Below, one piece after another: positions 38,834-48,210 of a stretch of 64,000 nt of DNA. The position numbers and the translations under genes were made by a program. Under the pieces are notes generated by a model. It saw nothing but the letters and a program-made list of their open reading frames with translations. It ran no database searches and was not told the origin of the DNA. How positions within the stretch are numbered: position 1 is the stretch's first letter; each line of letters begins with the position of its first letter. The stretch covers positions 1 to 64,000 of the forward strand of contig CAVVVI010000004.1 in NCBI GenBank assembly GCA_963751795.1. The letters are read 5' to 3'. Source of the stretch: BOG-908 sp963751795. Its GTDB lineage: Bacteria > Pseudomonadota > Alphaproteobacteria > Acetobacterales > Acetobacteraceae.

Positions 38834-39733
38834 CTACGAAGCCGCCGGCCGCCAAGCCACCAGCCGCCCATCAATCGCGGCCAGCCCCAACCCGATCAGC
38901 GCCATCCCGCCCCAGGCCCGCCCGGGCACCGCCTCACCCAGAAACACCCACCCCAGCAACAACGCGCTCACCGGCAGCAGAAACGTCACCAGCATGGCGT
39001 TGGTCGCCCCAGCGGTCGCCACCAGCCGATAAAACATCACGTAGGCCAGCGCCGTGCACAGCAGCGCAATACCCACCAGGCTCGCCCACACCGATGCCGA
39101 AGGGCAGGGGAGCCGCCAAAACCGGTCCACCACCGCCGCCACCGGCAGCAGCAGCACCGCCCCCGCCGTCAACTGCCCCGTGGCTACCTGCAGAAAACCC
39201 AGCCCACGCAGCCGCCGCTGATACTGCCCGGCCAGCGCGTAGCTGAAACTCGCCAGCACGCACGCCGCATCCCCCGCCAGCCCGCCCTGCGCGCCGCGCC
39301 CCACCAGCACCGCCACGCCCGCCAGCCCCAGCCCCACCCCCACGGCCCGCCCCCAGCTCAGCCGCTCGTGGCCCAGCCCGTGGCCCAGCAGCACGGCAAA
39401 CAGCGGCGTGGTCGCGTTCAGCATCGCCGCCATCCCGCTCGTCACCTGCGTCTCGCCCCACGCGAACAGGCTGAACGGCACCACGCTGTTCAACAGCCCC
39501 AGCACCGCCAGCCGCCCCCAAGGTGCGCGCCACCCCAGCGCCTGCCCCCGCGCCACTAGCACCAGGTTCAGCACCAGCGCCGCCAGCCCCAGCCGCCCCA
39601 GCACGATGGTGAATGGCGGCAACCCGCCATCCAGCACCTTGTAGAAAAAGAACGAGCTGCCCCACAGCCCCGCCAGCGCCAGCAGCAACCCGCCCTCGCG
39701 CGCATCCATCACCCGATGCCCTGCGGCGCTCAT
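38834..39733 (-). CDS. EamA/DMT-family transporter
   Basis: A membrane protein of about 300 residues with ten predicted helices in two EamA repeats. Recognisable pieces are ALAGLWGSSFFFYKVLDGGL, LGLLNSVVPFSLFAWGETQV, TSGMAAMLNATTPLFAVLLG and LLPVSALLLGWVFLGEAVPG with AWGGMALIGLGLAAID at the end. DMT carriers export amino acids or other metabolites; the substrate is unknown. Start is ATG 39733 or 39709, both with plausible upstream purines. It is divergent from the DUF1223 gene. Confidence 0.88.
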   Translation of the reverse strand: MSAAGHRVMDAREGGLLLALAGLWGSSFFFYKVLDGGLPPFTIVLGRLGLAALVLNLVLVARGQALGWRAPWGRLAVLGLLNSVVPFSLFAWGETQVTSGMAAMLNATTPLFAVLLGHGLGHERLSWGRAVGVGLGLAGVAVLVGRGAQGGLAGDAACVLASFSYALAGQYQRRLRGLGFLQVATGQLTAGAVLLLPVAAVVDRFWRLPCPSASVWASLVGIALLCTALAYVMFYRLVATAGATNAMLVTFLLPVSALLLGWVFLGEAVPGRAWGGMALIGLGLAAIDGRLVAWRPAAS

Positions 39734-39895
39734 GTCCCGATCACCAAACCCAGCCCCCATCCGCTGCCCGGCTGCCGGGCGAGCCCACCACTTCGCCTCG
39801 GCGCCCCCGCGTGGCAAGCATCGCGGCGCCACCAACGCCGTAACCCCGCGCCGTCCACCCTCGAACTCCGCGCACCACGCCGGAGCATCACCGCC

Positions 39896-40576
39896 ATGCG
39901 CGCCCTCGCCCTCTGCGCCGCCACCCTGGCCCTAAGCGCCGCACCGGCCCGCGCCCACCCCCTCGTCGTCGTCGAACTCTTCACCTCGCAGGGCTGCTCC
40001 TCCTGCCCACCCGCCGACGCCTTCCTCACCGAACTGGCCCACGATCCAGGCCTGCTGCCGCTCGCCTTCCACGTCACCTACTGGAACGGCCTCGGCTGGA
40101 GCGACCCCTACGCGCTCGACGCCGCAACCACCCGCCAGCAGGCCTATGTCCGCAGCCTCGGCGGCGAAGCCTACACGCCGCAAATGGTCGTTAACGGCGC
40201 CGTCAGCCTCGTCGGCTCAAACCGCGACGCAGCCCGCGCCGCCATCGCCGCCGCCGCCCCGCCCACCGCCGCCCTCCTCATCACCCGCAACCCGGGCGGG
40301 CTCACGGTCGAACTCGGCGCCGGCGCCGGCCCGGCCACCATCCTGCTCGTCGGCTACGACCGCCAGCACCGCACGCCCATCGGCCGCGGCGAGAATGGCG
40401 GCCGCACCCTGCTCGAATCCAACATCGTGCGCACGCTGATCCCGATCGGCCGCACGCAGGGCACCGCCGCCATCGTCCACCACGCTGCCCCCGCCGGCGA
40501 ACGCGTCGCAGCCCTGGCCCAATCCGACACCGGCGCAATCATCGCCGCCGCCCTGCTCGACGCTCCACCCTCATAA
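39896..40576 (+). CDS. Exported DUF1223 thioredoxin-like protein
   Basis: A 226-residue protein with a signal peptide (LALCAATLALSAAPARA). The mature N-terminus has VVELFTSQGCSSCPPADAFL, a CSSC redox-like motif in a thioredoxin fold. Further conserved pieces are FHVTYWNGLGWSDPYALDAA and YTPQMVVNGAVSLVGSNRDA (cis-Pro region). The family is periplasmic and of unknown precise role, probably thiol-disulfide chemistry. ATG 39896 has GGAG 11 bases upstream. It converges with the broken ADH gene. Confidence 0.88.
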   Translation: MRALALCAATLALSAAPARAHPLVVVELFTSQGCSSCPPADAFLTELAHDPGLLPLAFHVTYWNGLGWSDPYALDAATTRQQAYVRSLGGEAYTPQMVVNGAVSLVGSNRDAARAAIAAAAPPTAALLITRNPGGLTVELGAGAGPATILLVGYDRQHRTPIGRGENGGRTLLESNIVRTLIPIGRTQGTAAIVHHAAPAGERVAALAQSDTGAIIAAALLDAPPS

Positions 40577-40615
40577 AACCGGCCCGCGCGTCGGCCGATC
40601 ACGCGGATACCAAAC

Positions 40616-41726
40616 TCAGAACACCACCACGCTGCGAATGCTCTCGCCACGCTCCATCAGATCGAACCCCTCGTTGATCCGCTCCAGCGGCAGAACATGC
40701 GTGATCAGATCATCGATGTTGATCCGCCCCTCCATGTACCAGTCCACGATGCGCGGCACGTCCGTGCGCCCCCGCGCGCCGCCGAACGCGCTGCCCTGCC
40801 ACACCCGCCCGGTCACCAATTGGAACGGCCGCGTGCTGATCTCCTGTCCGCTCGGCGCCACACCGATGATCGTGCTCTTGCCCCACCCGCGATGCGCGCA
40901 TTCCAGCGCCTGGCGCATCAGCGTCGTGTTGCCCACGCACTCGAAACTATGGTCCGCCCCGCCATCCGTCAGCGCCACGATATGCGCCACAACGTCGCTC
41001 GTCCAGCGCAGCAGGGTTGACGAAATGCGTCATCCCGAAGCGCTCGGCCAGCGCACGGCGCGCCGGATTGATGTCCACGCCCACGATCATGCCGGCGCCC
41101 GCCATGCGCGCACCCTGCACCACGTTCAGCCCGATGCCGCCCAGCCCGAACACCACCACCGTCTCGCCCGGCGCCACCTTCGCCGTGTAAATCACCGCAC
41201 CCACGCCGGTCGTCACGCCGCAGCCGATGTAGCAGATCTTCTCGAATGGCGCGTCGCGACGCACCTTCGCCAGCGCAATCTCCGGCAGCACCGTGTAATT
41301 GGCGAACGTGCTACATCCCATGTAATGCGCCAACGGCTTGCCGCGGAAACTGAAACGGCTCGTCCCGTCCGGCATCACGCCACGCCCCTGCGTCGCGCGG
41401 ATGGCGGTGCACAGATTGGTCTTGCGGCTCAGGCAGCTTTTGCACTGCCGGCATTCCGGCGTGTACAGCGGAATGACGTGGTCGCCGCGCTGCAACCCGC
41501 GCACGTCGGGCCCCACATCCACCACCACGCCGGCGCCCTCGTGGCCCAGAATGCTCGGGAACACGCCCTCTGCATCGGCGCCCGACAGCGTGTATTTGTC
41601 GGTGTGGCAGATGCCGGTGGCCTTGATCTCCACCAGCACCTCGCCGGCCCGCGGCTCCTCCAGCTGCACCGTCTCGATGCTCAGCCTGCCACCCGCCTCG
41701 AAGGCCACCGCCGCCCGCACATCCAT
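40616..41726 (-). pseudogene. adhC: Class III alcohol dehydrogenase (S-(hydroxymethyl)glutathione dehydrogenase), frame broken
   Basis: A zinc ADH of the class III type that oxidises the formaldehyde-glutathione adduct with NAD. The N-terminal part from ATG 41726 (AGGAG eight bases upstream) has GICHTDKYTLSGADAEGVFP, ILGHEGAGVV, the structural-zinc loop PECRQCKSCLSRKTNLC, and FGLGGIGLNVVQGA. It runs to THFVNPAALDE. At about 41000-41010 one extra base breaks the frame; VVAHIVALTDGGADHSFECV then continues in the next frame to a normal C-terminus (MERGESIRSVVVF). The enzyme would be complete but for this base. It is divergent from an aldehyde dehydrogenase, 182 bases away, a sensible formaldehyde/aldehyde detoxification pair. 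Confidence 0.88.
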
Positions 41727-41908
41727 CGTCCCGCTCCTCTCGCCTGCCGCGCCCACCCTGGCACTCGGCCGCACAAACGCCTACGCTGCCCCGTAGTGTC
41801 CGTCCGGGCACGGATGGGCAAGCGGCCCGGCCCGGGCGCAGCCCCCGGGCGCGCGCCACCGCCGCCACCCTCCATGCCGGACCGGCCACCCAGCCAAGGA
41901 GCCCACCC

Positions 41909-43342
41909 ATGCGCGACTACACCCAGTTCTACATCAACGGCGCCTGGACCGCGCCCAAGGGCGGCAGCACGCTCGATGTCATCAACCCGGCCACCGAAAA
42001 GCCCTGCGGCCGCATCACGCTCGGCACCGCCGCCGATGTGGACGAAGCCGCCAAGGCCGCCCGCGCCGCCTTCCCCGCCTTCAGCCAGACCAGCCGCGAG
42101 CACCGCCTGGCCCTGCTCGGCCGCATCATCGATGCCTACAAGGCCCGCTACAACGACATGGCCGCCGCCATCACCGAGGAGATGGGCGCGCCCGTCAGCC
42201 TCTCGCAGAACTCCCAGGCCGCCATCGGCATCGGCCACTTCCAGGCCGCCCAGGCCATCCTGCAGAACTACGTCTTCGAGGAGATGCGCGGCACCACGCT
42301 GATCGCGCGCGAGCCGATCGGCGTCTGCGGCTTCATCACGCCCTGGAACTGGCCGATCAACCAGATCGCCTGCAAGGTCGCCCCCGCACTCGCCGTCGGC
42401 TGCACCATGGTGCTCAAGCCCAGCGAGATCGCGCCCTTCAGCGCCTGGATCCTGGCCGAAATCCTGCACGAGGCCGGCGTTCCCGCCGGCGTCTTCAACC
42501 TCGTCAACGGCGACGGCCCGGGCGTGGGCGCCGCCATCAGCAGCCACCCCGATATCGATCTCGTCAGCTTCACCGGCAGCACCCGCGCCGGCATCGAAGT
42601 GGCCCGCGCCGCCGCCCCCACCGTCAAGCGCGTGCATCAGGAGCTGGGCGGCAAATCGCCAAACATCATCCTGCCCGATGCCGACCTCAACCGCGCCGTC
42701 ACCGCGGGGGTCAAGCACGTCATGCAGAACAGCGGCCAGTCCTGCAACGCGCCCACCCGCATGCTCGCCCCGCACACTCTGATGGACCAGGTGATCGCGA
42801 TCGCGAAAACCACCGCCGAGGCCACCACCGTCGGCGACCCGCAGGGCAACGCCGAACTCGGCCCCGTCGTCAGCCAGACGCAGTGGGACAAGATCCAGGG
42901 CCTCATCCACAAGGGCATCGAAGAAGGCGCCACCCTAGTCGCCGGCGGCCCCGGCAAGCCCGAAGGGCTGGAGACCGGCTACTACGTCAAGCCCACCGTC
43001 TTCGCCAACGTAACGAACAGCATGACCATCGCGCGCGAGGAAATCTTCGGCCCCGTGCTCACCATCCTGGGCTACGACACGCTGGACGAAGCCATCGCCA
43101 CGGCCAACGACACCCCGTACGGCCTGGCCGCCTACGTCCAGGGCAAAGACCCCGCCCAGCTCCGCAGCACCGCCCGCCAGCTCCGCGCCGGCCAGGTCAA
43201 CATCAACGGCGCCGGCATGGACATCATGGCCCCGTTCGGCGGCTACAAGCAGAGCGGCAACGGCCGCGAATGGGGCGACCTCGCTTTCGGCGAGTTCCTC
43301 GAGACCAAGGCCGAGATCGGCTACGCCGCTATAGCCTCCTGA
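41909..43342 (+). CDS. NAD(P)-dependent aldehyde dehydrogenase
   Basis: A 477-residue aldehyde dehydrogenase. TPWNWPINQIACKVAPALAV, FTGSTRAGIEVAR, HQELGGKSPNIILPDADL with the general-base Glu, and NSGQSCNAPTRML with catalytic Cys279 are all present. The C-terminal EIFGPVLTILGYDTLDEAIA and PFGGYKQSGNGREWG are normal. The overall pattern is close to the broad betaine/benzaldehyde-type ALDH group; the substrate is not resolved. It is divergent from the class III ADH. Its stop codon touches a palindromic repeat. Confidence 0.92.
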   Translation: MRDYTQFYINGAWTAPKGGSTLDVINPATEKPCGRITLGTAADVDEAAKAARAAFPAFSQTSREHRLALLGRIIDAYKARYNDMAAAITEEMGAPVSLSQNSQAAIGIGHFQAAQAILQNYVFEEMRGTTLIAREPIGVCGFITPWNWPINQIACKVAPALAVGCTMVLKPSEIAPFSAWILAEILHEAGVPAGVFNLVNGDGPGVGAAISSHPDIDLVSFTGSTRAGIEVARAAAPTVKRVHQELGGKSPNIILPDADLNRAVTAGVKHVMQNSGQSCNAPTRMLAPHTLMDQVIAIAKTTAEATTVGDPQGNAELGPVVSQTQWDKIQGLIHKGIEEGATLVAGGPGKPEGLETGYYVKPTVFANVTNSMTIAREEIFGPVLTILGYDTLDEAIATANDTPYGLAAYVQGKDPAQLRSTARQLRAGQVNINGAGMDIMAPFGGYKQSGNGREWGDLAFGEFLETKAEIGYAAIAS

Positions 43343-43446
43343 AGGCAAGGGGCTTTGCCCCTCGACCCTATCAAAGGCGAGACTAAGAAACGGGGGTTTG
43401 GGGTTTCAAACCCCAACGGGGTCCAGGGGCAGAGCCCCTGGCCTTC
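43342..43446. repeat. Palindromic intergenic repeat, copy 1
   Basis: Three consecutive hairpins: AGGGGC/GCCCCT, GGGGTTT-C-AAACCCC, and CCAGGGGC-AGA-GCCCCTGG. It begins at the last base of the aldehyde dehydrogenase stop codon and runs into the GT87 reading frame. It has the same order of elements as copies at 45970 (inverted) and 54040, and shares its last hairpin with the shorter copies at 48148 and 51782. Confidence 0.85.
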
Positions 43447-44605
43447 CCCCCTCCGCGCCGCCACCATCGCCTGCACCCTAGCCGGCCTCCTAGGCTGGCT
43501 CTTCTTCTTCCTCATCTTCCGCCGCACCCCCGGCCAGGACTGGATGGTGTTCGACACCGCCGTCCAAGCCTGGCGCCACCACAACCTCGCCCTCCTGCTC
43601 GACGGCCAGCGTTTCACGGACGAACTGAACCGCACCCACGCCCCCTGGCTGCCCGACAAGCTGCGCTTCCACCCCTGGGTCTACCCGCCCTACACCCTGC
43701 TGCTGGCACTCCCCTTCGCCTGGCTCCCCTGGCTCGCCTCCTATGTCGGCTTCCAGGCGCTCAGCCTTGGCGGCCTCATTCTGGCCCTGCGCCCCTGGTT
43801 CGCCGCCGGCCGCCAGCGCACCGTCTTCATCCTCGGCGTCCTAGCCTGCCCGGCCACCGCCTTCACGCTCGGCGCCGGCCAGAACAGCTTCTTCAGCGCG
43901 TCCCTCGTGGTGGGCGGCTTCCTGCTGCTACCGTCACGCCCGATCTGCGCCGGCTTCCTGCTGGGCCTGCTCGCCTTCAAGCCGCAACTGGCCATCCTGG
44001 TGCCCATCGCATTGCTGGCCCTCGGTGCCTGGCGCGCCATCGCCGCCGCCGCCGCCGCCGTCGCCGCCCTGCTCCTGGCCAGCCTCATCGTCCCCGGCCC
44101 GGAGCTCTGGCAGGGCTGGCTCCACCTCTTCCTCAGCGGCGACCCCGCCTTCAAAACCTGGGTCAACGAAGGCCGCCTGCACGGCCAGAGCGTCTACACC
44201 TGCCTGCATCTCCTGGGCCTGCCCGACGCCGCAGCCAATGCCGGCCAGCTCGCCGCCATCCTCGCCGCCGCCACCCTGGTCTGGATCGCCTTCCGCAGCA
44301 CCATCACCATGCCCGAAAAGCTCGCCGTCCTGCTCTGCGGCATGATTCTCGCCGCCGCCCATGTCGGCAATTACGACGCCATCATGCTCGGCATCGCCGC
44401 CATGCTCGTCCTGATGCAGGGCTACCGCCGCCCGTTCCGCCGATACGAAGCCCTGCTGGCATGCGCGGTCTGGTCGGCAACGGCCGTCAACCCGCCTTAC
44501 GTGTTCCACATCTCGGTGATTACGCCGTTGCTCGTCCTGGGCCTGATGCTCCGCCTCTGCGCCAACCGCGCCGTCATCACGCCGCCATCACGCGCAATCG
44601 CCTGA
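43355..44605 (+). CDS. GT87-family (DUF2029) membrane glycosyltransferase-like protein
   Basis: A polytopic membrane protein of about 390 real residues. Hydrophobic helices run from ATIACTLAGLLGWLFFFLIF onwards. The loop GQDWMVFDTAVQAWRHHN and FHPWVYPPYTLLLALPFAWL match the DUF2029/GT87 pattern, whose known members use polyprenyl-phosphate mannose or arabinose donors. The acidic GQDWMVFD loop would hold the catalytic Asp. The first 30 codons are repeat sequence and the only in-frame start is a TTG (43355) inside it, so the natural N-terminus is uncertain. No neighbouring cell-envelope genes indicate the acceptor. Confidence 0.72.
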   Translation: MPLDPIKGETKKRGFGVSNPNGVQGQSPWPSPLRAATIACTLAGLLGWLFFFLIFRRTPGQDWMVFDTAVQAWRHHNLALLLDGQRFTDELNRTHAPWLPDKLRFHPWVYPPYTLLLALPFAWLPWLASYVGFQALSLGGLILALRPWFAAGRQRTVFILGVLACPATAFTLGAGQNSFFSASLVVGGFLLLPSRPICAGFLLGLLAFKPQLAILVPIALLALGAWRAIAAAAAAVAALLLASLIVPGPELWQGWLHLFLSGDPAFKTWVNEGRLHGQSVYTCLHLLGLPDAAANAGQLAAILAAATLVWIAFRSTITMPEKLAVLLCGMILAAAHVGNYDAIMLGIAAMLVLMQGYRRPFRRYEALLACAVWSATAVNPPYVFHISVITPLLVLGLMLRLCANRAVITPPSRAIA

Positions 44606-44818
44606 GCGCCCACGGCTGCGCACGGCGACACGCGGCCATCACGTTGCCGCAAACGATGATCGGCGGCCGGTCGCGACGGCCTGGTGAATAAGCGCCAGCC
44701 CCTCGCAACATCGCTTCGTCGAAGAAGCACTGGCGCCCCGTCAGTCCTCGCCGATCCGCGGACGTCTCCGGCCCCGCCGCTGAACCGATCGTTCAGCGCA
44801 ACCCGACCCGCCTCTGCG

Positions 44819-45931
44819 CTAACCCCCCGCCTTGTCCAGCTCCCGCAGCACCGCCTCGCCCATCACCCCGGTCCCCACCCGTGCCGCCCCCGGCGCCATG
44901 ATGTCGGCCGTCCGCAACCCGTTGCCCAGAACCCGCACCACCGCGCGTTCCAGCTCACCGGCCACACCCGCCATGTCGAACGAGTAGCGCAGCAGCAGCG
45001 CAAAACTCAGGATCTCGGCCAGCGGATTGGCTATCCCCCGCCCGGCAATGTCGGGCGCGCTGCCATGGATCGGCTCGTACAGCGCATGCCGCCGCCCATC
45101 CGCCTGCACCGCACCCAGCGTCGCCGAAGGCAGCATTCCCAGGCTGCCCGTCAGCATCGCCGCCAGGTCCGAGAGCAGATCGCCGAACAGATTGGTCGTC
45201 ACGATCACGTCGAACTGCAACGGCTGGCGCACCAGCTGCATCGCGCAATTATCGGCCAGCACATGCACCAGCGTCACATCAGGGTATTCCGCCGCCTGCA
45301 GCGCACTCATCACCTCGCGCCACAGCAGCCCGGTCTCCATCACGTTGGATTTCTCCACGCTGGCCACACGCTTCTGCCGCGTGCGCGCCAGGTCGAACGC
45401 CACGCGCCCCACCCGCTCGATCTCGCCGGTGGTGTAAACCTCCGTGTTCACCCCACGCCGCGAGCCATCCGCCAGCGTCTCCACCCCGCGCGGCTCGCCG
45501 AAATAGATGCCGCCGGTGCTCTCGCGCACGATCATCAGGTCCAGCCCGCGCACGATCTCCGGCTTCAGCGTGCTCGCCGTTACCAGCGGATCGTACACGA
45601 TCGCCGGCCGCAGATTGGCGAACAGCCCCAGCTCCTGCCGCAGCCGCAAAATCGCGATCTCCGGCCGCATGTCGAAGCCGAGATGCGCCCAGGCCGGCCC
45701 GCCCACCGCGCCGAACAGCACCGCGTCGGCCGCCCGCGCCAGCGCCAGCGTGCTGTCGGCCAGCGGCGTGCCACGCGCATCGATCGCGGCCCCGCCCACC
45801 AGATCCTCCTCAACCTCGAACACCACGCCACGCCGCCGCGCCAGCCAGTCGATCACGCGCTTCACTTCGCGCATCACCTCGGGGCCGATGCCGTCCCCCG
45901 GCAGCAGCAGCAGCTTCTTGTGTACGTCCAT
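44819..45931 (-). CDS. leuB: 3-isopropylmalate dehydrogenase
   Basis: The third committed enzyme of leucine synthesis; oxidative decarboxylation of 3-isopropylmalate with NAD. The 370-residue protein shows LLLLPGDGIGPEVMREV, VRESTGGIYFGEPRG, TNLFGDLLSDLAAMLTGSLG and YEPIHGSAPDIAGRGIANPL, all leuB hallmarks. ATG 45931 is used. It is the last gene of the leuC-leuD-leuB group and is separated from leuD by palindromic repeat copy 2. The 213 bases downstream toward the GT87 stop hold no clear feature. Confidence 0.97.
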   Translation of the reverse strand: MDVHKKLLLLPGDGIGPEVMREVKRVIDWLARRRGVVFEVEEDLVGGAAIDARGTPLADSTLALARAADAVLFGAVGGPAWAHLGFDMRPEIAILRLRQELGLFANLRPAIVYDPLVTASTLKPEIVRGLDLMIVRESTGGIYFGEPRGVETLADGSRRGVNTEVYTTGEIERVGRVAFDLARTRQKRVASVEKSNVMETGLLWREVMSALQAAEYPDVTLVHVLADNCAMQLVRQPLQFDVIVTTNLFGDLLSDLAAMLTGSLGMLPSATLGAVQADGRRHALYEPIHGSAPDIAGRGIANPLAEILSFALLLRYSFDMAGVAGELERAVVRVLGNGLRTADIMAPGAARVGTGVMGEAVLRELDKAGG

Positions 45932-45969
45932 CGTTGCAATCCCCCCTCGTCGCGGCACTCGCTCTCAAG

Positions 45970-46088
45970 CCCAGGGGCTCTGCCCCTGGACCCCGTTGGG
46001 GTCTGAGACCCCAAACCCCCATTTCTTTGTGAAGGATTTCAAAGGCTCGCCTTTGATGGGGTCAAGAGGCAAAGCCCCTTGCCTTCAA
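45970..46088. repeat. Palindromic intergenic repeat, copy 2 (inverted)
   Basis: Read on the minus strand it has the same order as copies 1 and 5: an AAGGCAAGGGGCTTTGCC-type hairpin, an AAAGGCGAGCCTTTGAAATC element, GGGGTCTCAGACCCC, and CCAGGGGCAGAGCCCCTGG. It lies between leuD and leuB. The leuD reading frame enters it, so the last codons of leuD (about KGLCLLTPSKASL) are repeat-derived. Confidence 0.87.
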
Positions 46089-46719
46089 GGCCCTTTACTC
46101 CACGCCGATCCGCGGCAGCCACGGCTTGCTCGGCCGCCCGCCGCGCCTCGAACGCTTCGATCGCGGCGCCACGCTGCAGCGTCTGCCCGATCTCGTCGAG
46201 CCCCTCCAGCAGCATCCGCCGCCGCAGCGCATCCACCCCGAACGCGATCTCCGCGCCGTTCGGCCGCACCACCACGCAGCGCTCCAGATCCACCGTCAGC
46301 CGCGCATTGCCGCCCAGCGCCGCATCGCCCATCAGCACGTCGCACACCGCCCGCGGCAGCGCCACCGGCAGCACGCCGTTCTTGAAGCAGTTGCTGTGGA
46401 AGATGTCGGCGAAATCCGGCGCAATCACGCAGCGTATGCCGAAATCCAGCAGCGCCCACGGCGCATGCTCGCGTGAGGAGCCGCAGCCGAAATTCTCATG
46501 CGCAATCAGGATCTCCGCGTGGCGATAGGCCGGCTGGTTCAGCACGAAATCCGCCCGCTCGGCGCCGCTCGCGTCATAACGCAGCGTATCGAACAGATGC
46601 ACGCCCAGCCCGCTGCGCTCGATGGTTTTCAAAAACCGCGCCGGAATGATCTTGTCGGTGTCCACATTGGCCATCGGCAACGGCGCCGCCACGCCGGTCA
46701 GCACCGTAAACGCGCGCAT
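46039..46719 (-). CDS. leuD: 3-isopropylmalate dehydratase small subunit
   Basis: Small subunit of the isopropylmalate isomerase, 226 residues. VDTDKIIPARFLKTIERSGL, FGCGSSREHAPWALLDFGIR and VIAPDFADIFHSNCFKNGVL are diagnostic. The natural protein ends near AFEARRAAEQAVAAAD; the following residues up to the stop at 46039 are encoded by the palindromic repeat, giving a foreign tail of roughly 15-20 residues. The start codon overlaps the leuC stop (ATGA), so subunits are translationally coupled. Confidence 0.96.
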   Translation of the reverse strand: MRAFTVLTGVAAPLPMANVDTDKIIPARFLKTIERSGLGVHLFDTLRYDASGAERADFVLNQPAYRHAEILIAHENFGCGSSREHAPWALLDFGIRCVIAPDFADIFHSNCFKNGVLPVALPRAVCDVLMGDAALGGNARLTVDLERCVVVRPNGAEIAFGVDALRRRMLLEGLDEIGQTLQRGAAIEAFEARRAAEQAVAAADRRGVKGLEGKGLCLLTPSKASL

Positions 46720-48119
46720 CAGGCCAGCGCCCGCACGTCGCACAGCCGCCCGGTCACCGCGGCCGCCGCCGCCATCGCCGGCGATAGCAGATGCGTCCGC
46801 CCCCCAGGCCCCTGCCGCCCCTCGAAATTGCGGTTGCTCGTGCTGGCACAGCGCTGCCCGGCCACCAGCTGGTCCGGGTTCATCCCCAGGCACATCGAAC
46901 AGCCAGGCTCGCGCCACTCGAACCCGGCTTCGGTCAGCACGCGGTCCAGCCCCTCGGCCTCGGCAGCCAGCTTCACCAGCCCCGATCCGGGCACCACCAT
47001 CGCCCGCACGCCCGCCGCCACCCGCCGCCCGCGCACCACGTCGGCGGCCGCCCGGATATCCTCCAGCCGCCCGTTCGTGCAGCTGCCGATGAACACCACG
47101 TCCACGGGCACGCCGTCCAGGCGCTGCCCCGGCGCCAGCGCCATGTAATCCAGCATGCGCACCATGTCGGCCCGCTTGGCCGCATCGGCCACGCCCGCCG
47201 GGTCGGGCACCACGCCGGTGATCGGCGCCACCGCCTCCGGGCTGGTCCCCCAGCTCACCATCGGCGCCACTTCGGCGGCATCCATCACCACCACCGTGTC
47301 GTACGCAGCATCCGCGTCGGATGCCAGGCCGCGCCAATACGCCACCGCATCCTCGAACGCCTGCCCGGCCGGCGCGAACGGCCGCCCGCGCACATACTCG
47401 AACGTCACCTCGTCAGGCGCGATCATCCCCGCCCGCGCGCCGGCCTCGATGGCCATGTTGCACACCGTCAGCCGCCCGGCCATGTCCAGCGCCCGGATCG
47501 CGGCCCCAGCAAACTCGATCACATGCCCGGTGCCGCCCGCCGTGCCGATCCGCCCGATCACCGCCAGCACCAGATCCTTGGCCGTCACCCCGGCCCCCAG
47601 CCGGCCATCGATCCGCACCAGCATGTTCTTCGCCGGGCGCTGCAGCAGCGTCTGCGTCGCCAGCACATGCTCCACCTCGCTGGTGCCGATCCCGAAAGCC
47701 AGCGCTCCCAGCGCCCCATGCGTCGAGGTATGGGAATCCCCGCAAACGATCGTCATGCCGGGCAGGGAAATGCCCTGCTCCGGCCCCACGATGTGCACGA
47801 TCCCCTGCCTGGCATCCAGCAGCGGAAAATACGGCACGCCGAACGCCGCCACGTTGCGCTCCAGCGTCTCCACCTGCAGCCGGCTCGCAGGCTCCGCAAT
47901 CCCCGCCCGCCGGTCGCTCGTCGGCACGTTGTGGTCGGTCACCGCCAACGTCGCCTCCGGCCGCCGCACCCGCCGCCCAGCCAGCCGCAGCCCCTCGAAC
48001 GCCTGCGGGCTCGTCACCTCGTGCACCAGATGCCGGTCGATATACAGCACGCACGTGCCGTCCTCCAACCGCTCAACGACGTGCGCGTCCCAGACTTTGT
48101 CGAACAGCGTTCTGGGCAT
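46719..48119 (-). CDS. leuC: 3-isopropylmalate dehydratase large subunit
   Basis: An aconitase-family 4Fe-4S hydro-lyase of 466 residues that interconverts 2- and 3-isopropylmalate with LeuD. MPRTLFDKVWDAHVV, GDSHTSTHGALGALAFGIGT, and cluster ligands in VVFIGSCTNGRLEDIRAAA and EPGCSMCLGMNPDQL are present. It follows rplS by about 90 bases that hold palindromic repeat copy 3. The rplS-leuCDB junction recurs in Acetobacteraceae-type genomes. Confidence 0.97.
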   Translation of the reverse strand: MPRTLFDKVWDAHVVERLEDGTCVLYIDRHLVHEVTSPQAFEGLRLAGRRVRRPEATLAVTDHNVPTSDRRAGIAEPASRLQVETLERNVAAFGVPYFPLLDARQGIVHIVGPEQGISLPGMTIVCGDSHTSTHGALGALAFGIGTSEVEHVLATQTLLQRPAKNMLVRIDGRLGAGVTAKDLVLAVIGRIGTAGGTGHVIEFAGAAIRALDMAGRLTVCNMAIEAGARAGMIAPDEVTFEYVRGRPFAPAGQAFEDAVAYWRGLASDADAAYDTVVVMDAAEVAPMVSWGTSPEAVAPITGVVPDPAGVADAAKRADMVRMLDYMALAPGQRLDGVPVDVVFIGSCTNGRLEDIRAAADVVRGRRVAAGVRAMVVPGSGLVKLAAEAEGLDRVLTEAGFEWREPGCSMCLGMNPDQLVAGQRCASTSNRNFEGRQGPGGRTHLLSPAMAAAAAVTGRLCDVRALA

Positions 48120-48147
48120 AAAGCTGGCTCCCTGGGCGACGGCTAGA

Positions 48148-48210
48148 GAAGGGCAGGGGCTCTGCCCCTGGCCCCGCCGGGGACTTGTCCCCGGGCCCCG
48201 GCTTCGCCCT
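48148..48210. repeat. Palindromic intergenic repeat, copy 3 (short form)
   Basis: CAGGGGC-TCT-GCCCCTG followed by GGGGAC-TTG-TCCCC and a GGGCCCCGGCTTCGCCC tail. It lies between rplS and leuC and resembles one end of the longer copies. It could terminate the ribosomal-protein operon ahead of leuC. Confidence 0.7.

Noticed and set aside
42935..43348. Minus-strand frames opposite the aldehyde dehydrogenase.
   Set aside because: They are shadows of a strongly conserved plus-strand gene and have no motifs.
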